From Bifidobacterium eulemuris (GTDB lineage Bacteria; Actinomycetota; Actinomycetes; Actinomycetales; Bifidobacteriaceae): a DNA stretch of 64,000 nt. Under the pieces are notes generated by a model, which did not search any database, was not told the DNA's origin, and worked only from the letters and a program-made list of their open reading frames with translations. The position numbers and the translations under genes are program-made. The stretch lies in NCBI RefSeq assembly GCF_014898155.1, contig NZ_CP062938.1, positions 2,356,001-2,420,000 on the forward strand, given 5' to 3'. Below are positions 9,342 through 16,568 of the stretch, piece after piece (the stretch's first letter is position 1; each line of letters starts with the position of its first letter).

Positions 9342-9676
9342 TGTCGTCATCCTGAGCGGATCGCAGCGGAGTCGAAGGATCTCGTGCGGCGGGGAGGTGG
9401 CACCTTCAGAACTTATGCATTCGTGACGCATCTGGCCCCAGGCGAAATGCGGTTTGTGGAGTGAGATCCTTCAACTGCGTTCGCCGCGCTCACTCCGCTC
9501 AGGATGACGACCCGATAAAAGGAACGCGGATGGGCTTCGTGCGTTTGCTGCGCTCAGGATGACGACCGATAAGGGAGCGCGGATGGGGCGACTGCGTTTG
9601 TTGCGTTCAGGATGACGGCCGGTAAAGGGAATCTTACGGATGGGGCTTTCTGCGTTCGCTGCGCTTAGTGACGACA
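9342..9676. repeat. Cluster of dispersed short repeats (TCATCCTGAGCGGA type)
   Basis: Most of the gene-free stretch 9263-9741 consists of partial copies of one repeat in both orientations. One copy runs CATCCTGAGCGGA...GTCGAAGGATCT (9347-9383). An inverted copy reads GATCCTTCAACTGCG...CTCAGGATGACGA (9464-9508). Three shorter copies ending CAGGATGACG or a variant follow (about 9541-9566, 9591-9618, 9651-9676). Further copies are found at 12572-12752, 16022-16095, 62213-62330 and 63060-63105. No open frame with coding character was found here. Confidence 0.75.
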
Positions 9677-9682
9677 ATACGG

Positions 9683-9716
9683 AAAGGTCCTCGAGAGTTG
9701 CCTCTCGAGGACCTTT
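9683..9716 (-). terminator. Intrinsic terminator of the small surface protein gene
   Basis: Perfect 14-base arms (9683-9696 and 9703-9716, AAAGGTCCTCGAGA and complement) flank a 6-base loop, 26 bases downstream of the stop codon on the minus strand. Confidence 0.88.
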
Positions 9717-9741
9717 GAAGAATTACCTACTGAAGGTGAAT

Positions 9742-10284
9742 TCAGCGGGTGGCCTTCTTGCGCACGGCGAACAGAGCCACGCCAGCGGCAGCCATCAGGA
9801 CGATGGCCACACCGTACGGAGCCACGGAGGCGCCGGTGTTGGCGGTGGTCTTGGTGCCGGTGGCATTGTTGCTGGCACCGTTGGACGGAGCGCCGGTCGC
9901 CGGGGTGTTGTCACCGGTCTTGACGGTGGCGCTGAAGGAGCTACCGGAGGTCTTGCCAACGGCGGAGATGGTGAAGCCACCGTTATCGGCCTTCTCCAGG
10001 CCGGCGTCGGTCAGGATGTACTTCAGGGTCAGGGAGCCATCGGCCTTGGCGTTGACCGTCTTGACGGCGATCGCCACAACGTCGGAGACGTAGGTGGTGT
10101 CGTAGGTGACGTCGACGGATTCGTTCGCAGCGAAGGTGCCGGCCGGAGCGGAAGCGGTCACAGTGTTGCCGGAGATGGTGCCGGTCGTGGAGTAGTTCTC
10201 AACGGCCATGGCGGTGCCGGTGGCGAAGCCGAAGCCGAGAACGGCGGCGATGGTGGCGAAGAGGGCCACGATCTTCTTCTTCAT
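9742..10284 (-). CDS. Small secreted surface protein with non-canonical C-terminal sorting-like signal
   Basis: This 180-residue protein has a signal peptide (M-K-K-K-I-V-A-L-F, cleavage probably after A-M-A near residue 27). A beta-rich, Thr/Ser-rich ectodomain of about 110 residues follows, then an Asn/Thr/Gly linker. The C-terminus is a hydrophobic helix ending R-K-K-A-T-R. This layout is that of sortase substrates, but the motif before the helix is T-A-N-T-G rather than L-P-X-T-G. No enzymatic motif is visible. AAAGGAC lies a few bases upstream of the ATG. It has its own promoter region, a hairpin in the leader and a terminator, so it is a monocistronic and probably well expressed surface protein. 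Function unknown. Confidence 0.8.
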   Translation of the reverse strand: MKKKIVALFATIAAVLGFGFATGTAMAVENYSTTGTISGNTVTASAPAGTFAANESVDVTYDTTYVSDVVAIAVKTVNAKADGSLTLKYILTDAGLEKADNGGFTISAVGKTSGSSFSATVKTGDNTPATGAPSNGASNNATGTKTTANTGASVAPYGVAIVLMAAAGVALFAVRKKATR

Positions 10285-10302
10285 AGTAGTTGTCCTTTAC
10301 CT

Positions 10303-10331
10303 CTCAGATGCGGGACTCGAAGTCCCCTGAG
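10303..10331 (-). promoter_or_regulatory. Leader hairpin and promoter region of the small surface protein gene
   Basis: The transcript leader can form a hairpin with outer CTCAG/CTGAG arms (10327-10331, 10303-10307) and an inner GGGACT-TCG-AGTCCC stem. It lies about 20 bases upstream of the start codon. A candidate -10 TATAGT sits near 10390 on the minus strand, giving a leader of about 100 bases. The rest of the gene-free stretch 10285-10616 shows no coding frame. Confidence 0.4.
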
Positions 10332-10616
10332 ACTTGGGTTGTGGAGTTCAGAGTCATCCCCTTGCTCCGTGTACAGTGCTTTACTATACACCCCCTTCAG
10401 ACGAGGGAAACTTACGGAAAACGGCGTAAAATCGCCGCTGTGTGACAAGTCCATCACGTGATGTGAGGGGATTCGCACACCCCCGAACGATGTGCAGGTG
10501 GGGAAACCCGCGGAATATCAACGATGCCGGTGAAATGTGACGTATGTTACGAAAAATCGAGCATCGAATCGCGTTTCGGCGTGTCGTTTCACCGTGTCGG
10601 GTATGGCTTTCGCTGG

Positions 10617-10847
10617 TCAGGCGGCCTTGCCCGACGTCGACGCGGCGTCGTCCTCGTCGTCGAAGCTGAACAGGTCTTCCACGGTGGTATCGAACACCTT
10701 CGCGATATCCATGGCCAACCGCAGCGACGGGCAATACAGGCCCTGCTCCAAGCGCCCGATGGTCTCGCGGCGCACATTGACCAGATCCGCCAGATCGGAC
10801 TGCTTCATATCCTTCTCAAGACGGTGCAGTTTCAGGCTAGTCCTCAT
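10617..10847 (-). CDS. XRE-family small DNA-binding regulator
   Basis: This 76-residue helix-turn-helix protein of the Cro/CI (XRE) type has the motif M-K-Q-S-D-L-A-D-L-V-N-V-R-R-E-T-I-G-R-L-E followed by the second half Y-C-P-S-L-R-L-A. It matches the short YozG/XRE regulators that pair with a small membrane protein. The C-terminus is an acidic low-complexity tail. The start at 10847 is preferred because AAGGGGG lies six bases upstream; 10853 is an in-frame alternative. The coding region overlaps the end of the upstream membrane-protein gene by 11 bases, so the two are translationally coupled. Confidence 0.85.
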   Translation of the reverse strand: MRTSLKLHRLEKDMKQSDLADLVNVRRETIGRLEQGLYCPSLRLAMDIAKVFDTTVEDLFSFDDEDDAASTSGKAA

Positions 10848-11259
10848 CGTCATCCCCCTTGGCCCCCTGATGTTCCAGCCACAGGTAGCGTGCGTCGGAG
10901 AGCGCCAACGCGGCCATGGCGAGCGTCGGCAGCGTCATCGGCCGAATCTGGTGCATCCCAGGCTGCAGCAGCGCCAGCATGGTATAGACGAACCCCAGCA
11001 GAATCAGCACGGCGATCATCGTGGTCAACGCGAACTGCATGGCGTCGCTCTGATGCTTGTCGGAAAGCTCGTCGCGGCGCGGATCCTGCCGGTCGAGCAC
11101 CAGGAACACCAGCACCTCGCCGACGATCCACAGCACGGCGACGACGGCCGTGGCGATCACCCCAACAAGATTGTTCTGGAACAGCAGCAGTAGGGCGCAG
11201 CACACCGCTCCCACTATTTCGACGACCATGCGCAATGAGATATATCGGTTGAAGGTCAT
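10837..11259 (-). CDS. Small four-helix membrane protein, partner of XRE regulator
   Basis: This 140-residue integral membrane protein has four predicted helices (about residues 12-30, 32-54, 75-95 and 107-122), a basic/acidic loop D-R-Q-D-P-R-R-D-E in the middle and an acidic C-terminus. It resembles the DUF2178-like proteins encoded next to XRE regulators, which may sense a membrane signal for the regulator. That role is inference. AGAGGAG lies about eight bases upstream of the ATG. The next gene starts inside its last codons. Confidence 0.75.
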   Translation of the reverse strand: MTFNRYISLRMVVEIVGAVCCALLLLFQNNLVGVIATAVVAVLWIVGEVLVFLVLDRQDPRRDELSDKHQSDAMQFALTTMIAVLILLGFVYTMLALLQPGMHQIRPMTLPTLAMAALALSDARYLWLEHQGAKGDDDED

Positions 11260-11381
11260 CGTGAAATCGCTCCTCTTCCATATCGCGGTACCGACGCGCC
11301 GCCATCGAATCCATGCGGCCGTTCTATAGAAGAATCTAGCACCGTTGACGCAATTTCGAGGGCAAATGACGGGGGGATATG

Positions 11382-11410
11382 GTAAAGCCCCGCACGCGGC
11401 GGGGCTTTAC
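11382..11410 (-). terminator. Terminator of the Rpf-like gene
   Basis: Perfect 12-base arms GTAAAGCCCCGC and complement (11382-11393, 11399-11410) flank a 5-base loop, 16 bases past the stop codon on the minus strand. Confidence 0.85.
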
Positions 11411-11425
11411 GAAGGCGTTTCGCGA

Positions 11426-12439
11426 TCAGTACCAGTGGTTGGCGACCCAGAACTCGTACGCGCCGGCGAGCGAGCCGTAGCGGCCATTGCAGTAGCTGAC
11501 GAACCACTTGAACTGCGTCTGATAGTTGGTCTGCCAATCGGCGCCGGCCGAGGCCATCTTGCTGCCCGGCAGCGCCTGGGCCAGACCGTATGCGCCGGAG
11601 CTGGCGTTGGTGGCGGTCGGATTCCAGCCGGACTCGTGGTTGATGATGTACACGGCGGCGGAGAAGTCGCTTTCGCTGTATCCGTTGGAGATCAGATAGT
11701 CATGCGCCCACTGTTGCATCTCGCTGGCCGGCACTGTGGTGCCGAGGTTCGCGTCGGACGAACTGCCGGAGCTGGACGCCGTGCTGCCGGTGCCGACCAG
11801 AATCACACGGTCGACCGGCGCTTTCTTCACATAGGAGGCGAACACGTTGGAGGAGACGACCGTGTCTCCGGCGCGTGTGACCAGACTGGTGGTCTCCATC
11901 ACGCCCTCCTCGCCTTCGGATTCCACCTCCTCCTCGCCTTCGGCGAGGTCGTCGGTCTCCTTATAGACGGTGTTGAACGCGATGGCGGTCTGGGAGGTCT
12001 CCAGCTCGGCACCCGCGCGTTCGATGGTGATGACGGTGGACTCGTCGACCTCGTCGGTCAGGGCGGGGGAGACGGTGTCGCCCGATTCAAGCGTGATGTT
12101 ACCCGCGTCGAGCACGGATTTGACGTCGGTGAAGGAATCCTTCTCGCCAAGCACGATACGGGTTTCGCCGTTGATCTTCACGGTCACGAACGTGGTGTTC
12201 CTGTCGGCGCCCTTGAGGGAATCGCGCGACGTGCCACGGGAGACGGTGACGCCGGACGTGTCGGTGGCGGAGAATTCGGTGACGGACTGCGAAGCGGCGA
12301 GCTCGTTGCGGTAGAAGGTGTTCGTCACCACACCGGCGGTGGCAAGCATTCCCACTGCGGCGAAAGATGCCGCGATCTTCATCCACTGGCGCTTGCTCAG
12401 GGACTTCAGGGTGGGGACGTTCTTGCGATGGCTGGCCAT
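11426..12439 (-). CDS. Secreted muralytic protein with DUF348, G5 and transglycosylase-like domains (Rpf-like)
   Basis: This 337-residue protein has a basic N-terminus and a single membrane/signal segment (about residues 20-40). Two modules follow: a DUF348-type domain (about 75-135, with I-N-G-E-T-R and L-E-S-G-D-T-V-S) and a G5-type domain that carries a long Glu-rich insertion. The C-terminal lytic-transglycosylase-like domain (about 250-337) has the catalytic-looking I-N-H-E-S-G-W and A-Y-G-L-A-Q. This architecture is that of actinobacterial resuscitation-promoting-factor-like peptidoglycan hydrolases. The start at 12439 follows AAGGAG closely; an in-frame GTG at 12475 would add 12 residues without better support. 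It is monocistronic, with a terminator downstream. Confidence 0.85.
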   Translation of the reverse strand: MASHRKNVPTLKSLSKRQWMKIAASFAAVGMLATAGVVTNTFYRNELAASQSVTEFSATDTSGVTVSRGTSRDSLKGADRNTTFVTVKINGETRIVLGEKDSFTDVKSVLDAGNITLESGDTVSPALTDEVDESTVITIERAGAELETSQTAIAFNTVYKETDDLAEGEEEVESEGEEGVMETTSLVTRAGDTVVSSNVFASYVKKAPVDRVILVGTGSTASSSGSSSDANLGTTVPASEMQQWAHDYLISNGYSESDFSAAVYIINHESGWNPTATNASSGAYGLAQALPGSKMASAGADWQTNYQTQFKWFVSYCNGRYGSLAGAYEFWVANHWY

Positions 12440-12465
12440 TACGCTCCTTGGTCGGCGGATAATAC

Positions 12466-12477
12466 GTGTGCGCACAC
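12466..12477. promoter_or_regulatory. Perfect 12-bp palindrome upstream of the Rpf-like gene
   Basis: GTGTGCGCACAC is a perfect palindrome about 27 bases before the start codon, with further GTGTG/CACAC-type sequence nearby at 12491-12505. It could be an operator, but no regulator is assigned. Confidence 0.3.
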
Positions 12478-12571
12478 ACTTCTTCCAGTGTAAGTCAGTG
12501 TGTGCATAATGTGAAATCCCGCCTGCCCGAAAAGGGTAGACGGGATGGAATGCCTTGGCGTTGCCACGTGT

Positions 12572-12752
12572 GAGAGGCTCTTCGACTCCGTTGCGCTTCG
12601 TGTGGGAGATGCTTCGACTTCGCTACGCTCCGCTCAGCATGACGAGGAAGGAGTTTGCATGGGGATGCTTCGACTTCGCTACGCTCCGCTCAGCATGACG
12701 AAGAGGGGTCATCCTGAGCGGAGGCGCAGCCGGAGTCGAAGGATCTCAGACC
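12572..12752. repeat. Dispersed short repeats, three to four copies
   Basis: Two almost identical direct copies of GCTTCGACTTCGCTACGCTC...CAGCATGACGA (12611-12642 and 12667-12703) are preceded by a degenerate copy and followed by an inverted copy, CATCCTGAGCGGAGGCG...GTCGAAGGATCTC. The stretch 12440-12755 has no other content that I recognise. Confidence 0.75.
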
Positions 12753-12755
12753 GTT

Positions 12756-13121
12756 TTACTCGGCGTCGGCGTTGTCGGCAGCGTCGGCGGCCTGCGTCAT
12801 ATCGAGCGCCTTGGCCTGGCCGATCAGATCGTCAAGCGCCTCGGCGGGCAGCGCGCCGGCCTGCTGGAAGATGATCTGCCCCTGCTTGGCGACCATCAGC
12901 GTGGGCACGGCCTGCACACCGGCGGCCTGCGCGAGCTCCTGGTTGGCGTCGATATCGACCTTCGCGAAGAACACATCCGGATTCTTTTCGCTCGCCTCCT
13001 CGAACACCGGGCCGAACGAGCGGCACGGGCCGCACCAGGTGGCCCAGAAATCCACGAACACGATCTCATTGTCGGTGATGGTCTTCTCGAACTCAGCGGT
13101 GCTGATGGCATGGGTGGCCAT
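12756..13121 (-). CDS. Thioredoxin
   Basis: This is a 121-residue cytoplasmic thioredoxin with the redox motif W-C-G-P-C at residues 29-33, preceded by V-D-F-W-A-T, and the conserved cis-Pro segment A-V-P-T-L at about 74-78. It would reduce protein disulfides, recharged by thioredoxin reductase, which is not in this window. An Ala/Asp-rich C-terminal extension of about 15 residues follows the fold. AAGGAG lies several bases upstream of the start. The gene stands alone, between repeats and a divergent NUDIX gene. Confidence 0.95.
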   Translation of the reverse strand: MATHAISTAEFEKTITDNEIVFVDFWATWCGPCRSFGPVFEEASEKNPDVFFAKVDIDANQELAQAAGVQAVPTLMVAKQGQIIFQQAGALPAEALDDLIGQAKALDMTQAADAADNADAE

Positions 13122-13237
13122 AATCTGCTCCTTACCTTGGATTACACGACTTCAGCTTCCCATCACCACTCAACATTTACGTCGTCTTTACGCCGGGAGA
13201 ATAGGCGAATGCGCGAACGCGCGCGATAATGGGAACC

Positions 13238-13873
13238 ATGCCAGTCCTGAATGATGAGGTGCCCAGCGAGGGCGACTTCGACGCCGGCCGCCGTCGCGGC
13301 GAATTCGATTCGATCACGCCCGAGGATTTCATCCGCGGATCGGGCGGCGCGGGCCGCGGCAATCCGCCCGGATGGCTCGGCCGCGACGACATCGAACGAG
13401 CCCGGATGCAACTGCCCATCACTTATGTGGAGATCGTGCCGGTGCGCACCGATGACCTCGGTCGCATCAGCCAGGTCGGATCGCTGCTATGCGTGTCGGA
13501 TGACGGAAACATCGAACGCACGCTGATCACCGGACGCGTGCTGTTCCACGAAAGCCTACGCGAGGCGATCGCGCGCAACGTGGCCAAGGATCTGGGCGAC
13601 ATCGCCCTGCCGATGCTGCCGGCGAACCTCCAGCCGTTCACCGTGGCGGAATTCTTCCCCACACCGGGACTGAGCGAATACTACGATCCGCGCCAGCATG
13701 CGATCGCCCTATGTTATGTGGTGCCGATCGCCGGCGACTGCAAGCCGCAGGACGAGACGCTCGACGTGGAATGGGTCGATCCGCGCGGCGGCACGATGGA
13801 GACCTTCCTCGCGCAGATGGTTAACGGCCATGACCGAATCGTGCGCCGGGCGTTGGCCTGGGCTGGAATCTGA
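13238..13873 (+). CDS. NUDIX-fold hydrolase, DUF4916-type
   Basis: This 211-residue protein resembles the actinobacterial DUF4916 branch of the NUDIX superfamily. The segment V-P-V-R-T-D-D-L-G-R and the later L-F-H-E-S-L-R-E-A-I are compatible with a NUDIX fold, although the canonical G-X5-E-X7-R-E-U-X-E-E box is not intact. Catalysis is therefore uncertain. The start at 13238 lies eight bases after a GATAAT -10 box, suggesting a leaderless mRNA; an in-frame ATG at 13229 overlaps that box. The alpha/beta hydrolase gene follows after 37 bases with its own ribosome binding site. Confidence 0.7.
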   Translation: MPVLNDEVPSEGDFDAGRRRGEFDSITPEDFIRGSGGAGRGNPPGWLGRDDIERARMQLPITYVEIVPVRTDDLGRISQVGSLLCVSDDGNIERTLITGRVLFHESLREAIARNVAKDLGDIALPMLPANLQPFTVAEFFPTPGLSEYYDPRQHAIALCYVVPIAGDCKPQDETLDVEWVDPRGGTMETFLAQMVNGHDRIVRRALAWAGI

Positions 13874-13910
13874 CGGCGTAGGGGCATAAGAGATAGGGCA
13901 TAGGAGGAAT

Positions 13911-14753
13911 ATGCGCATCGCGAACCATATCTACCGCGGCGGCGAGGGGCTGCCGCTCATCCTGATCAACGCGTACCCGGTGGACCACCGCATGTGGGAC
14001 GAATGCGCGGCCGAAATCGCGCGCATCGCCGACGCCGAAGGCATACCCGCGTTCCCGATCTGGGCACCCGACATGCCCGGTTCGGGCGAATCCGGCGTTC
14101 CCACGGCGGAGGAATCTGGCCCGCAGGAGCCCAACGGATCCTATCCGCAGGCCTTGAACCGCGCGGGCGAGGCCTACGTGCGGCTGATGCGCGAAGGCGG
14201 ATACGAGCAAGCCATATGGGCTGGGCTGTCGATGGGCGGATACATGGCCACGAACCTCTACCGAATCCACCCCGAAGCGGTGGCCGGACTCGCGTTATGC
14301 GACACCATGGCCGCATCCGACGGCGTCGGCGGCGAAGGGCGCCTCGCCACGGCCGACGCGTGCGAACGGAGCGATTCTCTGGAACCGGTGATGCATTTCG
14401 CGCAGCCGCAACCGGGGGATTCCAGCGTGAAGCGCTCGCCGGCGTTTGTGGAGAAAATGACCGCGTGGATCCAGAGCCAGACGCCGGCCGGAGCCGCATG
14501 GCGGCAGCGCATGACCTACGGGCGCGCGGATCTGACCGATGTGCCGGCGTCGATCGACGTGCCGGTGGCTGTGGTGTCCGGAACTCTCGACCCAACCAGT
14601 AATCCGAGCGTGATGCGTCCGCTCGCCGAACGCATCGGTGGCAACGCCGTGTTCACGCAGATTGAGGATTGCGGCCATTTCAGCGCCGTGGAACATCCAG
14701 ACACGGTGGCCCGCGCCCTCGTGGACCTCGTCAAGCGCGTGCAGGGACGGTGA
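13911..14753 (+). CDS. Alpha/beta-hydrolase fold protein
   Basis: This is a 280-residue cytoplasmic alpha/beta hydrolase. The nucleophile elbow is G-L-S-M-G-G at about residues 104-109. The oxyanion region is near L-I-L-I-N-A-Y-P, the acid is probably Asp in S-G-T-L-D-P, and the catalytic His is in C-G-H-F-S-A. The H-R-M-W-D sequence after the first strand is typical of the BioH/esterase-like group. The substrate is unknown. GGAGG lies just upstream of the ATG. It sits between a DUF4916 gene and nudC and is probably transcribed with them. Confidence 0.85.
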   Translation: MRIANHIYRGGEGLPLILINAYPVDHRMWDECAAEIARIADAEGIPAFPIWAPDMPGSGESGVPTAEESGPQEPNGSYPQALNRAGEAYVRLMREGGYEQAIWAGLSMGGYMATNLYRIHPEAVAGLALCDTMAASDGVGGEGRLATADACERSDSLEPVMHFAQPQPGDSSVKRSPAFVEKMTAWIQSQTPAGAAWRQRMTYGRADLTDVPASIDVPVAVVSGTLDPTSNPSVMRPLAERIGGNAVFTQIEDCGHFSAVEHPDTVARALVDLVKRVQGR

Positions 14754-14774
14754 ACGTTAGAAAGGCGATACCCT

Positions 14775-16022
14775 ATGTTTTCTCCATTGGCACTCACTCA
14801 GGCGTTGCCGTTTCTGCCGCTCGCGCAGGGCGACATCGACTATCAGACCGAGCGCCGCGGCGAACCCGGTCTCGTCGCCTCGCTGCTCGCCGACACCGCG
14901 ACCAAGGTGATTCTGACCCGTAACGGGCGGATCGCCGTGCCGCGCGGCCAAGGCGAACTCGTGGACCGCGAAACCGTCAGCATGCGTCTGGCCACCCTGC
15001 CCGGCGCGTACGTGCTTGCGGAACTGGACCGCTATCCGCAAGCCGTGGCCATGTTCCTCGGTGCCTACGGCGGTGTGCGGGACGAGCATGTGCTGGCTAT
15101 CGACATCACCCGCGTGCCTGAGGCGGGTGTTGGTACAGTCACAGCTGCCCCGTCTGTGGCCGGAGTCGAGGACTCCGGAACCGTCGACGGGCATCTGGGC
15201 GCGATCGGAACGCCTGGCCCCGCAGGGACGATGGGTGTTCGCGCGGGCGTGGGCGGAACATCTCCCGCATCCGCCGACGCGGCCTTGCGGGCGGTGCCGG
15301 ATTCGGCCGGACTCGGCGCGGACGACGCCTTCGACGACTCGGTGGGCGGTGCGCCGGAAGAGAACACTCCCAAGCCGACGCTGCTGCAGCAGGCCGTCAC
15401 CAGATTCGATTGGGTCGATCTGCGAGGCTTCGCTCCGCACGCCACCGCGCGTGAGGCGGGGCAGGCGACCAGCGCCATCACCCTGAGCATCTGGCACAGC
15501 AGGCAGCGGCATTGCCCCACCTGCGGAGCCCCGGTCGAAACGGCGATGAGCGGATGGGCGCAGCGTTGCACGAACCAGGCGGACGGCAACCGCGTGCTGT
15601 TCCCACGCGTCGAACCGGCGGTGATCACCGCGGTGGTCGATGGGCAGGACCGGCTGCTGCTGCAGCACAACGCCGCGTGGAAGGACGCGCGACTGTATTC
15701 GGTGTCCGCGGGATTCGTGGAGGCCGGAGAGAACCTGGAACACGCTTGCCGGCGCGAAACCTTGGAGGAGGTGGGCATCAGGCTGGGCGAGGTGCGGTAC
15801 TTGGGATCGCAGCCGTGGCCGTATCCGGCCTCGCTGATGGTGGCGTTCAAAGCGCATGCGATCAACACCGATGCGCGGCCGGACGGCACCGAAACGACGA
15901 CCGCACGGTGGGTGACGCGCGACGAATACACCGCCGAGCTGATTTCGGGGCGGATGGTCGCGCCGGGCAAAGCCACCATCGCCCGCTACATGATCGAGGA
16001 GTGGCTCGGACGGGAGCTGTGA
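14775..16022 (+). CDS. nudC: NudC-type NAD(H) pyrophosphatase (NUDIX)
   Basis: This is a 415-residue NUDIX enzyme. It has an N-terminal NudC-like domain, a zinc-ribbon region C-P-T-C-G-A at about residues 245-250, the complete NUDIX box G-F-V-E-A-G-E-N-L-E...R-E-T-L-E-E-V-G-I at about 314-336, and the S-Q-P-W-P-Y-P-A-S signature of the NADH pyrophosphatase/decapping group. It should hydrolyse NAD(H) to NMN(H) and AMP, and by family homology may remove NAD caps from RNA. Two oddities are visible. The third cysteine of the ribbon is present (R-C-T-N-Q) but the fourth is not at the usual place. A low-complexity Gly/Ala/Asp insertion of about 70 residues lies before the catalytic domain. It follows the hydrolase gene by 21 bases. 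Confidence 0.9.
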   Translation: MFSPLALTQALPFLPLAQGDIDYQTERRGEPGLVASLLADTATKVILTRNGRIAVPRGQGELVDRETVSMRLATLPGAYVLAELDRYPQAVAMFLGAYGGVRDEHVLAIDITRVPEAGVGTVTAAPSVAGVEDSGTVDGHLGAIGTPGPAGTMGVRAGVGGTSPASADAALRAVPDSAGLGADDAFDDSVGGAPEENTPKPTLLQQAVTRFDWVDLRGFAPHATAREAGQATSAITLSIWHSRQRHCPTCGAPVETAMSGWAQRCTNQADGNRVLFPRVEPAVITAVVDGQDRLLLQHNAAWKDARLYSVSAGFVEAGENLEHACRRETLEEVGIRLGEVRYLGSQPWPYPASLMVAFKAHAINTDARPDGTETTTARWVTRDEYTAELISGRMVAPGKATIARYMIEEWLGREL

Positions 16023-16095
16023 GATGCCTCGACTGCGCCTACGGCTCCGCTCGGCATGACGAAAAGGGATGAGGCGAGGGATCTCTCGACATGAC
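16022..16095. repeat. Dispersed short repeat copy
   Basis: This single copy (GATGCCTCGACTGCGCC...CTCCGCTCGGCATGACGA, then GAGGGATCTCTCGACATGACG) lies between nudC and the GcvH gene. It belongs to the same family as the copies at 9342 and 12572. Confidence 0.65.
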
Positions 16096-16115
16096 GGGCT
16101 GATAGGCTGGAGAGC

Positions 16116-16523
16116 ATGAGTGAACACAACGAAGAACAACCGCTGAACCTCGACATCCCCAGCCATCTGGAATACTCCGACGACCATGTGTGGGTGAATC
16201 TTACGGACGGCGAGCTCGCCGTCGTGGGCATCACCGAATACGCCGCCGAACAGTTCGGCGAACTCGTATTCGTGGACCTGCCCGAGGCGGGCGAGCATGT
16301 GGACGCCGGCGACGAAATCGTCGAACTCGAATCCTCCAAAGCCGTGCAGCCTCTGGTCAGCCCCGTCTCCGGCACCATCCGCTATGTCAACCGCGACGTG
16401 GCCGACGATCCCTCCGTGATCAACGGCGACCCGTACGGCGAGGGGTGGATCCTCAAAATCGAACTCGACGACGACGAACCCGAACTGCTGAACGCCGAGC
16501 AATACGCGAAAGTGGTGCGCTGA
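16116..16523 (+). CDS. gcvH: Glycine cleavage system H-like lipoyl-carrier protein
   Basis: This 135-residue lipoyl-domain protein carries the modified lysine in E-S-S-K-A-V-Q-P-L at about residue 73, preceded by V-D-L-P-E-A-G and followed by P-V-S-G-T-I. That is the complete GcvH signature. The protein carries lipoate in the cytoplasm. No gcvT, gcvP or other lipoyl-dependent enzyme is in the window; the only visible partner is a lipoate-ligase-like gene at 43772. GGAG lies just before the ATG. Whether it serves glycine cleavage or acts alone cannot be decided here. Confidence 0.92.
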   Translation: MSEHNEEQPLNLDIPSHLEYSDDHVWVNLTDGELAVVGITEYAAEQFGELVFVDLPEAGEHVDAGDEIVELESSKAVQPLVSPVSGTIRYVNRDVADDPSVINGDPYGEGWILKIELDDDEPELLNAEQYAKVVR

Positions 16524-16568
16524 GCCAGACCGCACGCCGGTTCAGGATCATGGCTTATATTGGGGAAC

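Noticed and set aside
12440..12475. GTG start of the Rpf-like gene giving 12 more residues
   Set aside because: The extra codons lie in the palindrome/promoter region, and the ATG at 12439 follows AAGGAG.
14757..16535. A 592-codon open frame on the minus strand opposite nudC and gcvH
   Set aside because: Its composition (His/Arg/Gly-rich, no family motif) is typical of antisense frames in GC-rich genes. The plus-strand genes carry complete catalytic motifs.
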